Source: JBDIBA01 sp039812705 (GTDB lineage: Bacteria > Actinomycetota > Acidimicrobiia > Acidimicrobiales > JBBSGY01). Taken from it: 23,173 bases of DNA. The notes under the pieces were generated by a model. It was not told where the DNA came from, searched no databases, and saw nothing but the letters and a program-made list of their open reading frames with translations. Shown here piece by piece: positions 22,211 to 23,173 of this stretch. Every line of letters begins with the position of its first letter. Within the stretch, counting starts at the first letter, position 1. A program made the position numbers and the translations under genes. The stretch spans positions 1 to 23,173 of the forward strand of contig JBDIBA010000028.1 in NCBI GenBank assembly GCA_039812705.1, written 5' to 3'.

Positions 22211-23117
22211 TCTTCACTCCACCACTACAAGCCCTTTTCCCATTTGTGCCGACGTTGGTTTCCAATCTGACTGGCTGGAAACCCTTCAAATGCAGTTCAT
22301 GCAAGACGCGTTCATCGGTGGCGCACTAACAGCTTGTGTTGCAGCGATCATCGGGTACTTCGTCATCCTTCGCCGCGATGCGTTCTCGTCACACGCGATT
22401 GCCCACATCGGCTTTCCCGGTGCAACTGGCGCAATTCTGTTGGGCGTCCCCCCGCTAGCGGGCTTGGTGCTTTTCTGTACAGCCGGAGCCGTTGCAATTG
22501 GAACGCTCGGAAAACAACTTGAGCATCGAGACGTCGCCACGGGAATCATCCTTGGCTTAGCAACGGCGTTAGGTGTGCTTTTCTCAAGTCTTGCCGGAGC
22601 CGGTCAAAGTGCGTTGACAAACGTCTTGTTTGGCAACCTCTTGGCGATTTCGCGCAATCAGTTGCTCCTTTTTGCAGCAATGACTGCCGTTGTTGTTCTT
22701 GTGATTGCAATCATCGCCAAACCATTGATGTTTGCTTCGGTCAATCCCCAAGTTGCTCGGGCGAGAGGCGTTAGTACCGGCGCACTTGGCATTGTTTTCA
22801 TGGTTGCACTGGCTGTTGCCACCACCATGGCGGTTCAAGTTATTGGAACGCTGCTGCTTTTCGCGTTGCTGATTGCGCCAATCGCAACTGCACTAATGAT
22901 TACAGCGCGACCCTTGCGCGCAGTAGGCCTTGCAATGGCAATCGGCGTTGCGTCGGTTTGCGGTGGGCTCGCACTGTCGGCAATGTTCAACCTGCCTCCA
23001 TCGTTTTTCATTGTTGCCATCACTTCACTTGGGTGGTTCACAGCAACGGCCGCCACAAGGCTCACACGAAGCTCGCCAAACAGAGCAATCCGGCCCGACA
23101 CACATCACCCAATCTGA
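22203..23117 (+). CDS. znuB: Metal ABC transporter permease (ZnuB/MntC family)
   Basis: The 304-residue integral membrane permease of the ABC-3 family forms the channel of the metal importer. Family features are YFVILRRDAFSSHAIAHIGFPGATGA (about 52-77), the coupling region VNPQVARARGVSTGALG and a series of hydrophobic segments to about residue 285. A polar tail (RSSPNRAIRPDTHHPI) ends the protein. The ATG at 22203 overlaps the ATPase stop; its AAGGAG is 15 nt away, rather far, and ATG codons at 22290 and 22299 would also keep all helices, so the first 30 residues are uncertain. It is the last gene of the metal-uptake operon, with only 56 bp left in the window. Confidence 0.94.
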   Translation: MLSLHSTTTSPFPICADVGFQSDWLETLQMQFMQDAFIGGALTACVAAIIGYFVILRRDAFSSHAIAHIGFPGATGAILLGVPPLAGLVLFCTAGAVAIGTLGKQLEHRDVATGIILGLATALGVLFSSLAGAGQSALTNVLFGNLLAISRNQLLLFAAMTAVVVLVIAIIAKPLMFASVNPQVARARGVSTGALGIVFMVALAVATTMAVQVIGTLLLFALLIAPIATALMITARPLRAVGLAMAIGVASVCGGLALSAMFNLPPSFFIVAITSLGWFTATAATRLTRSSPNRAIRPDTHHPI

Positions 23118-23173
23118 AACCCGCCGCTAGTTAGGTGTCGGCACAGGCTCTATTCAGGCGGGCTCTATTCAGG
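23118..23173. repeat. Tandem 15-bp repeat at the window end
   Basis: GGCTCTATTCAGGCG (23146-23160) is followed directly by GGCTCTATTCAGG (23161-23173), where the window ends, so the array may continue. CCCGCC (23120-23125) can pair with GGCGGG (23157-23162) across a 31-nt loop and might belong to the operon terminator, but no T-tract is visible within the window. Confidence 0.6.

Noticed and set aside
1..23173. tRNA, rRNA, insertion sequences, prophage or toxin-antitoxin genes
   Set aside because: Gaps are short and were read on both strands; no cloverleaf, transposase, integrase or paired small toxin/antitoxin frames were recognised.

Overview
The window looks like chromosomal DNA of a medium-GC actinobacterium, probably near the Acidimicrobiia (an inference from gene content; no rRNA is present to confirm it). 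Pointers are a UvrD2-like helicase (UvrD motor fused to an HRDC domain), a mycobacterial-type cystathionine beta-synthase with a C-terminal CBS pair, a DUF4870 protein, Thr/Pro-rich exported proteins and an LAXTG-type sorting signal. Genes are densely packed. No tRNA, rRNA, transposase, phage gene or CRISPR array was seen, and no gap between genes exceeds 300 bp.

Layout. 1-3109 (minus): a ccdA gene cut by the window edge, gmd (GDP-mannose 4,6-dehydratase) and a large unrecognised membrane protein. 3198-4115 (plus): a small single-pass protein and a cold-shock protein, closed by a strong two-way terminator. 11210-4166 (minus): a tight five-gene run made of a membrane-anchored coiled-coil protein, uvrD2, an ankyrin-repeat protein and two half-ABC exporters, with abutting or overlapping junctions. 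11331-13874: metB-like and cbs-like genes, convergent, together able to interconvert homocysteine and cysteine via cystathionine. 14113-17361: three envelope genes, namely an RTX calcium-binding-repeat protein with a tyrosine-rich acidic segment, a CAP/SCP-domain protein and a Thr-rich LARTG surface protein. 17449-18246 (minus): two small membrane proteins. 18350-19597 (plus): a DUF4870 protein and an aldo/keto reductase. 19688-23117 (plus): a lytic-transglycosylase-like exported protein, then a complete metal-uptake ABC system (binding protein, ATPase, permease).

The genes least explained by known systems are the five-gene helicase/ankyrin/exporter run, with its anchored coiled-coil protein that may carry a degenerate GHKL fold, and the envelope trio at 14.1-17.4 kb. 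Nothing here is proven to be a new system. The strongest leads are the operon architecture, a UvrD2 without its tetracysteine module, the Tyr-rich RTX protein with a 36-residue super-repeat, and a metal-binding protein with an apparent His-His-Glu-Glu ligand set.
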